A stretch of DNA of 64,000 bases from Frisingicoccus sp009929615. Its GTDB lineage: Bacteria; Bacillota; Clostridia; Lachnospirales; Lachnospiraceae. Below the pieces are notes generated by a model. It was not told where the DNA came from. It did no database searches and worked only from the letters and a program-made list of their open reading frames with translations. How positions within the stretch are numbered: the stretch's first letter is position 1; each line of letters opens with the position of its first letter. Location of the stretch: NCBI GenBank assembly GCA_028692275.1, contig JAQUXR010000012.1, positions 1 through 64,000 on the forward strand, read 5' to 3'. This document shows, piece after piece, positions 34,076-42,219 of this stretch. The position numbers and the translations under genes are program-made.

Positions 34076-34104
34076 TTGCAAGATTAGTTCAGGAATGGTA
34101 AAAT
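34076..34104 (+). promoter_or_regulatory. Promoter of yebC
   Basis: TTGCAA (34076-34081), 17-base spacer, TAAAAT (34099-34104), 47 bases before the start. Confidence 0.6.
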
Positions 34105-34150
34105 ATTAAAGTTAATAACGAATATGAAATAAAAGATAAGGAGTGTTATT

Positions 34151-34879
34151 ATGTCAGGACATTCAAAGTTCGCCAACATAAAACATAAAAAAGAGAGAAA
34201 CGATGCTGCAAAGGGCAAGATTTTTACAATTATCGGCCGTGAAATTGCCGTAGCTGTAAAAGATGGTGGTGCTGACCCAGCGAATAACAGTCGTCTGAGA
34301 GATGTTATTGCCAAAGCCAAAGCAAACAATATGCCGAATGATACCATCGAAAGAGGTATTAAAAAGGCAGCAGGTGACGATGGCTCTGTAAATTATGAAA
34401 CAGTTACATATGAAGGATATGGACCAAGCGGTATCGCTATTATCGTTGAAACACTGACAGATAATCGTAACCGTACAGCTTCTAATGTCCGTAACGCTTT
34501 TACAAAGGGCGGCGGTTCTGTTGGAACTATGGGCTGTGTATCTTTTATGTTTGATAAAAAAGGTCTGATTATTGTCGATAAAGAAGAATGTGACATGGAT
34601 ACAGACGATCTGATGATGATTGCTCTGGATGCCGGTGCAGAAGATTTTTCTGATGAAGAAGACAGCTATGAAATCACGACAGTACCTGAAGATTTCAGTG
34701 CAGTTCGTGAAGGCCTTGAAAAGGAAGGAATTCCTATGGCATCTGCTGAAGTGACAATGCTTCCACAGACATGGGGCAACCTTACCGATGAAGATGATAT
34801 TAAAAAGATGAATCGTATACTGGACCTTCTCGACGAGGATGATGATGTTCAGTATGTCTATCACAATTGGGATGAATAA
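34151..34879 (+). CDS. yebC: YebC/PmpR-family protein
   Basis: This 242-residue protein opens with the family signature MSGHSKFANIKHKKERNDAAKGKIFTIIGREI and continues with RLRDVIAKAKANNMPNDTIERGIKKA. Members were annotated as transcription regulators; recent work on homologues links them to translation of proline-rich stretches. The C-terminal region is acidic (DLLDEDDDVQYVYHNWDE). Length is normal. AAGGAG precedes the start, and promoter and terminator make it a single-gene unit. Confidence 0.95.
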   Translation: MSGHSKFANIKHKKERNDAAKGKIFTIIGREIAVAVKDGGADPANNSRLRDVIAKAKANNMPNDTIERGIKKAAGDDGSVNYETVTYEGYGPSGIAIIVETLTDNRNRTASNVRNAFTKGGGSVGTMGCVSFMFDKKGLIIVDKEECDMDTDDLMMIALDAGAEDFSDEEDSYEITTVPEDFSAVREGLEKEGIPMASAEVTMLPQTWGNLTDEDDIKKMNRILDLLDEDDDVQYVYHNWDE

Positions 34880-34882
34880 TAA

Positions 34883-34918
34883 AAAAGGACATTTGAAGCG
34901 ATTCAAGTGTCCTTTTAT
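34883..34918 (+). terminator. Terminator after yebC
   Basis: A 15-pair stem (AAAAGGACATTTGAA with its complement, one G-U) around GCGA ends in CCTTTTATT. Confidence 0.85.
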
Positions 34919-34938
34919 TGATTAAAGGAGAGTACACT

Positions 34939-35733
34939 ATGAAGAAAATTGGTTTTATAGGTATGGGAAATATGGGACAGGCTATGCTAAAAGGCTGTTT
35001 GAATGTATTTAAGGCAGAAGATTTACTTTTCACAGCACTGTTGGAGAAGGACTGTCAGGCAGTCAGCGAAAAAACAGGTGTGGAATATGTGATGGACAGT
35101 CTCAAATGTGCAGAGGCTGTTAAATACGTTGTGCTTGCAATTAAACCACAGGTATATCCAACTGTGCTTGCAGAGCTTCAGGGAAAGATTAAACCGGAGC
35201 AGGTTGTGATTTCAATTGCACCAAGCTATTCGATTGCCCAGGTAAAAGCAGGGCTTGGTGAAGGAGTCCGGGTTGTACGTGCGATGCCAAACACGCCGGC
35301 CATGGTTGGCGAAGGCATGAGTGGTGTATGTTTTTCAGAAGACAATTATACAGATGACGAGAAAGTGATGGTTCAGAACTTTTTCTCTGCCTTTGGCAAG
35401 ATGGAAGTTGTTCCTGAAAGCCTGATTAATGCAGTTACTGCAGCCAGCGGAAGTTCACCGGCCTTTGTTTATATGTTTATAGAAGCTTTGGCGGATGGTG
35501 CTGTTAAATTTGGAATGCCAAGAGATAAAGCTTATGTCTTTGCTGCACAGGCTGTTATGGGCTCCGCTAAAATGGTTCTGGAAACGGGAGAACATCCGGG
35601 TAAATTAAAAGACAACGTATGCTCACCGGGTGGAACGACGATTGACGGTGTTGCTGTTCTGGAAGAACGGGGATTTCGAAGTGCGATTATCGAGGCAGCT
35701 TCAGCTGTTTATGATAAATGTAATAACATGTAG
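34939..35733 (+). CDS. proC: Pyrroline-5-carboxylate reductase
   Basis: This 264-residue enzyme makes the last step of proline synthesis. The NAD(P)-binding motif is GFIGMGNMGQAM (about 5-16), with AIKPQVYP and VVRAMPNTPAMVGEGM following, and the C-terminal signature GSSPAFVYMFIEALADGAVKFGMPR and SPGGTTIDGV. The start at 34939 is set by AAAGGAGAG; an ATG at 34918 in the terminator is rejected. It is followed after 12 bases by the Nudix gene, so proC, Nudix and perhaps spoIIM form one unit. Confidence 0.96.
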   Translation: MKKIGFIGMGNMGQAMLKGCLNVFKAEDLLFTALLEKDCQAVSEKTGVEYVMDSLKCAEAVKYVVLAIKPQVYPTVLAELQGKIKPEQVVISIAPSYSIAQVKAGLGEGVRVVRAMPNTPAMVGEGMSGVCFSEDNYTDDEKVMVQNFFSAFGKMEVVPESLINAVTAASGSSPAFVYMFIEALADGAVKFGMPRDKAYVFAAQAVMGSAKMVLETGEHPGKLKDNVCSPGGTTIDGVAVLEERGFRSAIIEAASAVYDKCNNM

Positions 35734-35745
35734 GAAGGTCTGCAA

Positions 35746-36288
35746 ATGGAAGAATATAAACGTATTAAAAGAGAACTGGTGCATCACGGTGTGGTTGTAG
35801 ATTTTTATAAAGATACAATGAAAGTGCCAAATGGTAATGAGGCAGTCTGGGATTTGGTATCCCATAAAGGTGCGGCAGCTGTCGTGGCGGTCAGAGCAGA
35901 CGGAAGTTTGTTTATGGTTCGTCAATATCGAAATCCTCTGGAGCGAATAACGCTGGAGCTTCCGGCAGGAGGGCTAAATTCCCGCGAAGAGCCGCCGGAA
36001 GTCTGTGCCCGCAGGGAATTGGAAGAGGAGACGGGATACAAGGCCGGAAAGCTAGAACATTTAATGGACATTTTTACAACAGTTGCCTTCTGCGACGAAA
36101 AGATATCGATTTATGTTGCTACGGATTTAAAGCCTTCAAAACAGAATCTGGATGATGATGAATTTCTGGATGTATTGACCTATCCGATAGAAACTCTGAT
36201 TGAGATGATTTACAAAGGTGAAATACAGGACAGCAAGACGATTTGCGGTTTGATGGCTTATTACCAGAAGTATTGTATAAGTAAATAG
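35746..36288 (+). CDS. Nudix hydrolase, ADP-ribose pyrophosphatase type
   Basis: This 180-residue enzyme contains a complete Nudix box GGLNSREEPPEVCARRELEEETGY (starting about residue 70) that binds magnesium and hydrolyses nucleoside diphosphate derivatives. The N-terminal strand pair and MVRQYRNPLERITLELPAGG are typical of the ADP-ribose pyrophosphatase (NudF) group. In Bacillus nudF lies in the same neighbourhood as spoIIM and xerD, which supports the call. GGAAGG precedes the start. Confidence 0.92.
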   Translation: MEEYKRIKRELVHHGVVVDFYKDTMKVPNGNEAVWDLVSHKGAAAVVAVRADGSLFMVRQYRNPLERITLELPAGGLNSREEPPEVCARRELEEETGYKAGKLEHLMDIFTTVAFCDEKISIYVATDLKPSKQNLDDDEFLDVLTYPIETLIEMIYKGEIQDSKTICGLMAYYQKYCISK

Positions 36289-36365
36289 TTTGAGTATTAA
36301 ATCCCCCGGCAGGTTCATATAATCATTTATAGAACAGGTCAGGGGATGATTTTATTTTTAGAAAT

Positions 36366-36905
36366 ATGAATAAAAGAAGGGTATGGGCGTTTATTGTCCT
36401 GCTTGGCGTTATTATCGGAACAATTCTTTTAAATCTATCCCTGAGCTTTTATGGGACAGCCCTTAAAGAGCAGATGGAGCAGTTTCACCGGATGGCAAGA
36501 AATCAGTTGGAACCGGGAACAAGGTTATTTCTGAGAATATGTTTCTATCGTTTGGGTGCATCGCTGATTTTATTTTTCTGTATTCGCTTTATGGGAAATT
36601 ACTATGTCTTTTATCCATTTGTGATGATTCTGAGTATAGGTTTTGGTTACACTTTGTCCCTGCTTAGTTTTTGCTATGGGTTTAAAGGCATAATTTATAT
36701 GTTCGCCTACTTATGTCCACAGTATTTTATTTATATACCACTGATGATTGGAATTTTGAGAGAAGCCTCATCCCAAATGGACAGGGTATTTTTGCCAAAT
36801 ATGAGGCGGACTGTGGTGATTTTCACTATTATTTTCCTCGGATGTGGGGCTGAAAGCTATATTAATCCTTGGATTTTGAAAATTATTTTAAAAAATTTCA
36901 GGTGA
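36366..36905 (+). CDS. spoIIM: Stage II sporulation protein M
   Basis: This 179-residue membrane protein has four to five predicted segments and the SpoIIM (DUF95) patterns: FLRICFYRLGASLILFF, FCYGFKGIIYMFAYLCPQYFIYIPLMI and a C-terminal GAESYINPWILKIIL. SpoIIM is part of the SpoIIDMP machine that remodels septal peptidoglycan during engulfment of the forespore. The Nudix-spoIIM-xerD order supports the call. No good ribosome-binding site is visible close to the ATG; AGGGG lies about 20 bases upstream, so translation may be weak or the start may differ. A CATATAAT sequence at 36316-36323 resembles a sigma-E -10 element but lacks a convincing -35. Confidence 0.88.
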   Translation: MNKRRVWAFIVLLGVIIGTILLNLSLSFYGTALKEQMEQFHRMARNQLEPGTRLFLRICFYRLGASLILFFCIRFMGNYYVFYPFVMILSIGFGYTLSLLSFCYGFKGIIYMFAYLCPQYFIYIPLMIGILREASSQMDRVFLPNMRRTVVIFTIIFLGCGAESYINPWILKIILKNFR

Positions 36906-37006
36906 GAAGAATCAATATATGGTAACTAACACTATGTAAACCAACATCATCTTGTATTTTGTTACAAAATCGTGAAAACACGTAACATTTATGTAAAAAA
37001 ATCTGT

Positions 37007-37035
37007 TTGCTTTTCTGAAGAATTGTGATTATAAT
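37007..37035 (+). promoter_or_regulatory. Promoter of xerD
   Basis: TTGCTT (37007-37012), 17-base spacer, TATAAT (37030-37035), 35 bases before the start. Just upstream, CGTG-aaaa-CACG flanked by GTTAC and GTAAC (36960-36987) forms a small hairpin of unknown role. Confidence 0.65.
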
Positions 37036-37070
37036 AGGGATAGTGATTACACAAATGAGGGTGACAAAAG

Positions 37071-37955
37071 ATGTACGAGTTGATTGAAGAATTTGTCGTT
37101 TATCTGACAGATGTTAAAAAGTCCTCGGCCAATACAGTAATGTCTTATCGGCGGGACTTAGTAAAATTTAATAAATTTATAGAGGATCAGAGGATAACCG
37201 ATGTTCGGAAGATTAATTCAACCAATCTGAATTCATATATGCTGTATATGGAGAGAGAACAGTTTGCTACATCGACTATTTCTCGGAATATTGCAACATT
37301 AAAAGCCTTTTTTGGATATTTATCCAGAGAAGGAATCGTTGTTGAAGACCCGACGAGTCAGCTGAAGGCACCGAAGATAGAGAAGAAGATGCCAGAGGTT
37401 TTGACGACGAGGGAAGTAGATTTGCTTTTGAGCCAACCTCTGCCGAATACGAATAAGGGCATTCGGGACAGGGCTATGCTGGAATTACTCTATGCGACAG
37501 GCATTCGTGTCAGTGAGTTGATTTCTTTGAAATTATCCGATGTGAATCTGAATGGAGCCTATATTCATTGTCAGGATTTGAATAAGGAGCGTTTTATTCC
37601 TTTTGGTAACGTTACAAAGAATGCATTGAGAATTTATATACGGGAAGCCCGTATGAAGATGGTTGGTAATGATAAAGAAGATATTCTTTTTACCAATTGT
37701 AATGGAACAGCCATGAGCCGCCAGGGCTTTTGGAAATTATTGAAAAAGTATGCTAAGAATGCTGGAATCCAGGCGGATATTACGCCTCACACCCTGCGTC
37801 ATTCCTTTGCAGCCCATCTGGTTGCGAATGGAGCGGATTTACGTTCGGTACAGGAGATGCTTGGACACTCGGATATTTCAACAACCCAGATATATGCAAG
37901 AATGAATAATCAGCGGATTAAAGATGTGTATGCGAAAGCACATCCCCGTGCTTAA
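37071..37955 (+). CDS. xerD: Tyrosine recombinase XerD
   Basis: This 294-residue recombinase resolves chromosome dimers at dif together with XerC. The N-terminal core-binding SAM-like domain (1-90) is followed by the catalytic domain with all key residues: R146 (TGIRVSEL), H240 and R243 (HTLRHSFA), H266 (LGHSDI) and the nucleophile Y275 (TTQIYARM). Length and the end KAHPRA are typical of XerD, and the neighbourhood (Nudix, spoIIM) matches the Firmicutes xerD site. No integrase-linked mobile genes surround it. GAGGGTG precedes the start. Confidence 0.95.
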   Translation: MYELIEEFVVYLTDVKKSSANTVMSYRRDLVKFNKFIEDQRITDVRKINSTNLNSYMLYMEREQFATSTISRNIATLKAFFGYLSREGIVVEDPTSQLKAPKIEKKMPEVLTTREVDLLLSQPLPNTNKGIRDRAMLELLYATGIRVSELISLKLSDVNLNGAYIHCQDLNKERFIPFGNVTKNALRIYIREARMKMVGNDKEDILFTNCNGTAMSRQGFWKLLKKYAKNAGIQADITPHTLRHSFAAHLVANGADLRSVQEMLGHSDISTTQIYARMNNQRIKDVYAKAHPRA

Positions 37956-37962
37956 ATATTAA

Positions 37963-38022
37963 AAAAGAACCTGTTGTTTTTTGAAAGCCTTTACAGCTTC
38001 CGATAAACAACAGGTTCTTTTT
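37963..38022. terminator. Bidirectional terminator between xerD and aroF
   Basis: AAAAGAACCTGTTGTTT (from 37963) pairs with AAACAACAGGTTCTTTT (to about 38021) around a 24-base loop, with A- and T-runs at the ends. Confidence 0.85.
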
Positions 38023-38024
38023 AA

Positions 38025-39059
38025 TTAGCAGCGTTCTGCAATTTCATATAAAAGTGCTTCGGAATCTTCCCAGCCAAGACATGGGTCAGTAATGGATTTG
38101 CCATAAACATGATTCTCGCAGCCGATTTTCTGAGTTCCTTCGACTAAGTAGCTTTCAATCATGACACCTTTTACTAAATTGCGGATATCATTGGAGAGAG
38201 AACGGCTATGAAGGACTTCTTTAACAATTCGAATCTGTTCCTTGAACTGTTTGTCAGAATTGGAATGGTTGGCATCAACAATGGCTGCAGGATTCTTTAA
38301 ATTACGAGCTGCATACATCTCGTTCAGTTTCATGATGTCTTCGTAGTGATAGTTCGGACGGGAACGACTGTATTTATTTACAGAACCACGAAGAATTGTA
38401 TGAGCATAAGGATTACCGTCGGTAGTCACATCCCATCCTCTGTAAATGAAGTTGTGGCTTGCCTGAGCTGCAACAACAGAGTTGAGCATTACAGAAAAAT
38501 CACCACTGGTAGGATTCTTCATACCTGCTGGCACATCAAAACCGCTGGTGACAAGACGATGCTGCTGGTCTTCAACAGAACGGGCACCGATAGCTACATA
38601 GGATAAAATATCTGAAAGATACCAATAATTCTCCGGATAGAGCATCTCATCAGCAATAGGCATACCATAAGTTTCTAAAGCATGCATATGAAGCTGGCGG
38701 ATAGCGATGATTCCCTGAAGTAAATCGGGTGCTTTTTCAGGGTCTGGCTGATGCAGCATACCTTTATAACCTTCGCCGGTTGTACGGGGCTTATTCGTAT
38801 AAATACGAGGTACAATAATAACCTTGTCTTTAATCTTTTCCTGAACTCTGGTCAATCTTTCGATATATTCATAAACGGAATCTTTATTATCTGCAGAACA
38901 TGGACCGATAATAGCTAAGAATTTATCGGACTTTCCTGTGATAACATCGATAATCTGCTGGTCAAGTTCTTTCTTTCTGGCTGCTGTAGCAGCATTGACT
39001 GGATACAGTTCCTTGATTTCTTTTGGAACCGGTAATTTCATTTTAAAATCAAATCCCAT
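38025..39059 (-). CDS. aroF: 3-deoxy-7-phosphoheptulonate synthase (DAHP synthase, class I AroG type)
   Basis: This 344-residue TIM-barrel enzyme joins phosphoenolpyruvate and erythrose 4-phosphate as the first step of aromatic amino acid synthesis. Signatures are AIIGPCSADNKDSV (about 49-62), VPRIYTNKPRTTGEGYKG, GARSVEDQQHR, NPTSGDF, LRGSVNKYSR and DANHSNS, all typical of the E. coli AroF/G/H group. It has no separate regulatory ACT or chorismate mutase domain. The gene is alone on the minus strand with a bidirectional terminator at its end. Confidence 0.96.
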   Translation of the reverse strand: MGFDFKMKLPVPKEIKELYPVNAATAARKKELDQQIIDVITGKSDKFLAIIGPCSADNKDSVYEYIERLTRVQEKIKDKVIIVPRIYTNKPRTTGEGYKGMLHQPDPEKAPDLLQGIIAIRQLHMHALETYGMPIADEMLYPENYWYLSDILSYVAIGARSVEDQQHRLVTSGFDVPAGMKNPTSGDFSVMLNSVVAAQASHNFIYRGWDVTTDGNPYAHTILRGSVNKYSRSRPNYHYEDIMKLNEMYAARNLKNPAAIVDANHSNSDKQFKEQIRIVKEVLHSRSLSNDIRNLVKGVMIESYLVEGTQKIGCENHVYGKSITDPCLGWEDSEALLYEIAERC

Positions 39060-39218
39060 TTTTTTCTTTCTCCTTATGTGAATAAAACGTAATGTCTACT
39101 GACTGTTTATTATAATACAATGATTTTTGAATGTCAAAAGGACTTGCATTATAAATGGAAAATAGGTACAATAAAAAGAGTTTGTTGGAATAAATATGTA
39201 AAGGAAACAGGAAAAAAG

Positions 39219-39836
39219 ATGAATATTGTAATCGAAGCAGGAGCGATTTTATTAGCTTCCGCTCTGGCAATGATTCTACATGAATTGCCAAAATCTATTG
39301 TTTATATATTGACGGGACGTCATTGCCGGGCAGGCGATAGACGGCGTATTTTCCAGTTTCACCGTTACATTGACCCGGTGGGCTGGATTCTTTTTCTTAC
39401 CTGTCATGCGGGATGCAGTAAGCCCTATCCCTATCGCCTTAAGGAAAAGGATACGAATATAGCGATTGGCCTGACGGGCTTTTTGTCCCTGGGAGTTATG
39501 ATTATGGGGGGATATGCCCTTTATTATTTGAAGGTACTTCAGCTGCCGATGACAGCGGGATGGAATCCGGATGGCGTGTTAATGCAGTTTACGGTTCAGA
39601 CCAGCTGGTATTTTATTTATGCGAGCATGGTGCTGTTAATTGTCAATTTAATACCCCTTATTTCTTCAGATATTTCATTACTGATTATTGCATTTTCGCC
39701 TAAGAGATTAATATCCCTTTTAAAGAACGATACGGTAATTAAAGCGATTCTTATTCTGTGTATTGTTTTCGGGTGGATTTCAGCACTGGCACTGCAGGGA
39801 ATCAGCGGGTTAGACCATTTATTCCATTTTGTATAG
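39219..39836 (+). CDS. Degenerate site-2 protease (M50)-like membrane protein
   Basis: This 205-residue membrane protein with about five predicted segments has the layout of the short site-2 proteases that precede scpA in many Firmicutes. The motif expected as HExxH reads HELPK (21-25), losing the second zinc histidine. The YIDPVG (50-55) and SKPYPYR (67-73) blocks match family positions, and the NxxPxxxxDG motif reads NLIPLISSDI (143-152), keeping the aspartate but not the glycine. It is probably catalytically inactive. The start at 39219 follows GGAAAAAAG; the frame upstream is not conserved-looking. The gene is eight bases before scpA. Confidence 0.75.
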   Translation: MNIVIEAGAILLASALAMILHELPKSIVYILTGRHCRAGDRRRIFQFHRYIDPVGWILFLTCHAGCSKPYPYRLKEKDTNIAIGLTGFLSLGVMIMGGYALYYLKVLQLPMTAGWNPDGVLMQFTVQTSWYFIYASMVLLIVNLIPLISSDISLLIIAFSPKRLISLLKNDTVIKAILILCIVFGWISALALQGISGLDHLFHFV

Positions 39837-39844
39837 GAGGTACT

Positions 39845-40627
39845 ATGTCACTTTCGGTTAAACTTCAGGTGTTTGAAGGGCCTTTGGATTTGCTGCTTCA
39901 TCTGATTGATATTAATAAAATTGATATATATGATATTCCCATTTCCCTGGTGACAGATCAGTATCTGGATTACATCCGGCAGATGCAGGAGCTGGATATG
40001 GATGTGATGAGTGAGTTCCTTGTCATGGCAGCGACACTGCTGCGAATCAAATCCAAGATGCTTCTTCCGGTAGAACCAAAGGAAGAAGAAGATGGCGAAG
40101 ACCCAAGAGATGAGCTGGTTGAACGTCTTTTGGAACATAAAATGTACAAGTATATGGCACAGGAGTTGAAGGATAAGCAGCTTGATGCTTCAAAGTCTAT
40201 GTTTAAAGGACGGACGCTGCCGCCGGATATGGTTTATGTAGAGCCAAAGGTGGATTTAGATGAACTGGTAGGGGACCTAGACTTTAAAAAGCTTCATCAG
40301 ATTTTTCTGGATGTTTTGAAACGGCAGGAGGATAAGATGGATCCTATTCGAAGCCGGTATGGCCAGATTGAGCAGGAAGAAGTCAGCCTGTCAGACCGGA
40401 TGGATGACCTTGTAGATTATGGACGTAAGTATCGAAGGTTCAGCTTCAGACAGATTTTATCCAAGGGCAGAAGCAAGACCTATGTCATCGTATCATTTCT
40501 GGCTATTTTAGAGCTTATGAAGAGTGGGATGATAGCGATATGTCAGGAAGAGACCTTTGGAGATATTGAGATTGAAATGACGGGAGAAGGAACGATGCCC
40601 GAAGAAATAAGTTTTGAAGGAGTATGA
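39845..40627 (+). CDS. scpA: Segregation and condensation protein A
   Basis: This 260-residue kleisin bridges the SMC heads with ScpB in chromosome organisation. The N-terminus SVKLQVFEGPLDLLLHLIDINKIDIYDIPIS is the ScpA signature, the middle is acidic (LLPVEPKEEEDGEDPRDELVERLLEHKMYKYMA), and the C-terminal winged helix includes VIVSFLAILELMKSG. The start at 39845 has GGAGG six bases upstream. The stop codon overlaps the scpB region, so the two are coupled. Confidence 0.95.
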   Translation: MSLSVKLQVFEGPLDLLLHLIDINKIDIYDIPISLVTDQYLDYIRQMQELDMDVMSEFLVMAATLLRIKSKMLLPVEPKEEEDGEDPRDELVERLLEHKMYKYMAQELKDKQLDASKSMFKGRTLPPDMVYVEPKVDLDELVGDLDFKKLHQIFLDVLKRQEDKMDPIRSRYGQIEQEEVSLSDRMDDLVDYGRKYRRFSFRQILSKGRSKTYVIVSFLAILELMKSGMIAICQEETFGDIEIEMTGEGTMPEEISFEGV

Positions 40628-40629
40628 TT

Positions 40630-41205
40630 ATGGAAATCAAGACTTTAGAAGCAGCGGTGGAAGCCCTGCTTTTTGCCATGGGAGAAGCTCTGCCGGCGAA
40701 GGATATCGCCCAGGTGCTGGAACAGGATGTGGAGGATGTACGCCGCCTTATCCGGAATATGATGTCCCGTTATGATGAAGAGAATCGGGGAATCCAAATT
40801 ATTGAATTGGAAGACTCTTTTCAGTTGTGTACAAAACCTTCGATGTACGAATATTTAATTCGGATGACGCACCAGCCAAGAAAGCATACATTGACGGATG
40901 TGGCATTGGAAACTCTTTCAATTATTGCTTACAAACAGCCGGTGACAAGAGCTGAGATAGAGAAAATCCGTGGTGTAAATTCAGACCATTCAATTAACCG
41001 TCTAGTGGAGTATAATCTGGTGTGTGAAGCAGGACGACTGGATGCTCCGGGAAAACCAATTTTATTTGGGACGACTGAGGAGTTTTTAAGGACCTTTGGT
41101 GTTTGTTCGGTAGAGGAACTGCCGGTTCTGAATCCTGAAAAGGTAGAAGAGTTTAAGATGGAGGCAGAAGAAGAGGTGGACCTTGGAATTGAAGAAGATT
41201 CCTAG
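40630..41205 (+). CDS. scpB: Segregation and condensation protein B
   Basis: This 191-residue partner of ScpA and SMC has two winged-helix domains: EIKTLEAAVEALLFAMGEALPAKDIAQVL at the start, FQLCTKPSMYEYLIRM, and the conserved LTDVALETLSIIAYKQPVTRAEIEKIRGVNSDHSINRLVEYNLV. The acidic tail (EEEVDLGIEEDS) is common. ATG at 40630 is preferred over 40624 because GGAG (40619-40622) is seven bases before it. A terminator follows, ending the protease-scpA-scpB unit. Confidence 0.95.
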   Translation: MEIKTLEAAVEALLFAMGEALPAKDIAQVLEQDVEDVRRLIRNMMSRYDEENRGIQIIELEDSFQLCTKPSMYEYLIRMTHQPRKHTLTDVALETLSIIAYKQPVTRAEIEKIRGVNSDHSINRLVEYNLVCEAGRLDAPGKPILFGTTEEFLRTFGVCSVEELPVLNPEKVEEFKMEAEEEVDLGIEEDS

Positions 41206-41225
41206 AATCTAAGGTAATATATAGG

Positions 41226-41275
41226 AAAGCGTTGCAAGATGGCTGAAAATAGTCATTTTGCAACGCTCTTTTTTT
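41226..41275 (+). terminator. Terminator after scpB
   Basis: AGCGTTGCAA (41228-41237) pairs with TTGCAACGCT (41257-41266), with further pairs inside, followed by a run of T. Confidence 0.85.
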
Positions 41276-41277
41276 GA

Positions 41278-42072
41278 TTATTTTTGTTCCATAAAGCGGT
41301 GAATGGTTTTTAATACACCATCCTGTTCACAGGAATCACAGGTGAAACGGGCCGCATTTTTTACAAGGCAGACCGCGTTAGCCATTGCAAAGCTGAAATA
41401 GGCCTGCTTTAGCATTTCAATATCGTTGCTCTGGTCACCAAAGGCCAGGGTTTCATGAATGGTAATACCAAGAGTTTCCTGAAGACGGGAAAGCGCGACA
41501 CCTTTATTAATATCCGGGGCCATAAAGTCTATCCAATGGGTTCCGGATACAGAACATTTGGAAACTTTATTCCAGGACTTCATTATCTTTGGGTCCATAT
41601 CTTTCGCATTAACCGGATGATAAAGGGAAAGTTTAATGATTTCATCTGAAAAGTCCATCATATCTTCCTTGTAGTCAAGGTCATAATTATAGTCATCCTT
41701 TAAAAGATGGATGAATTCGGATTCAGTGCTATTCGTATAAGCTCGTTCGATGGTTTCGGCCAGATAGGGAAAATCCTTCATTTCATTAAAATCAGTAAAC
41801 AGCTTTTGGTATGCTTCTTTCGGAAGAGGCGCAGTAAAGAGTGGCTTATTATAAGTCCCCGTATAGGCACCGTTACTTGTGATATAAATAATATCTTCTT
41901 TGACCGGGGCAAATAACTTTTCAACACTGCATTTGTGGCGTCCACTGGCAACAGCGAAGAATATACCCTGGGAGCGAAGCTTCCGTATAGTGTTGAAAAC
42001 TTCGGGATTTATCTGGTTACAGCCTTCAGGCACCAAGGTACCATCGACATCGGAAACGACTAATTTTATCAT
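41278..42072 (-). CDS. Cof-type HAD-superfamily hydrolase
   Basis: This 264-residue phosphatase has the four HAD motifs: DVDGTL (8-13, nucleophile D8), SGRH in motif II, a lysine near the C2-cap exit (INKGVALSRL) and FGDQSNDIEML for motif IV, with a type IIB cap between. Cof-type HAD enzymes dephosphorylate sugar phosphates or flavin intermediates; the substrate is unknown. It is alone on the minus strand and divergent from dacF across 140 bases. Confidence 0.92.
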   Translation of the reverse strand: MIKLVVSDVDGTLVPEGCNQINPEVFNTIRKLRSQGIFFAVASGRHKCSVEKLFAPVKEDIIYITSNGAYTGTYNKPLFTAPLPKEAYQKLFTDFNEMKDFPYLAETIERAYTNSTESEFIHLLKDDYNYDLDYKEDMMDFSDEIIKLSLYHPVNAKDMDPKIMKSWNKVSKCSVSGTHWIDFMAPDINKGVALSRLQETLGITIHETLAFGDQSNDIEMLKQAYFSFAMANAVCLVKNAARFTCDSCEQDGVLKTIHRFMEQK

Positions 42073-42219
42073 AAATTATACTCCATTCAAAGAAATGTAA
42101 TGTCTGTCTTATTTGTAATTAAGGATTATATACGAAGATATAGGAATACGTCAAGGATAAGCATAAAAATTGATATGTAGAAATAAATTGAAATAAATTA
42201 AAGTTTTTAGGTGATTTTT

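Noticed and set aside
34163..34906. 247-codon open frame on the minus strand opposite yebC
   Set aside because: It mirrors the yebC coding frame, has Ile/Phe/Cys-rich composition typical of antisense frames and no ribosome-binding site.
37071..37955. Tyrosine recombinase as a sign of an integrated element
   Set aside because: Length, motifs and the Nudix-spoIIM neighbourhood identify chromosomal xerD; no phage or transfer genes or attachment-site repeats are seen.
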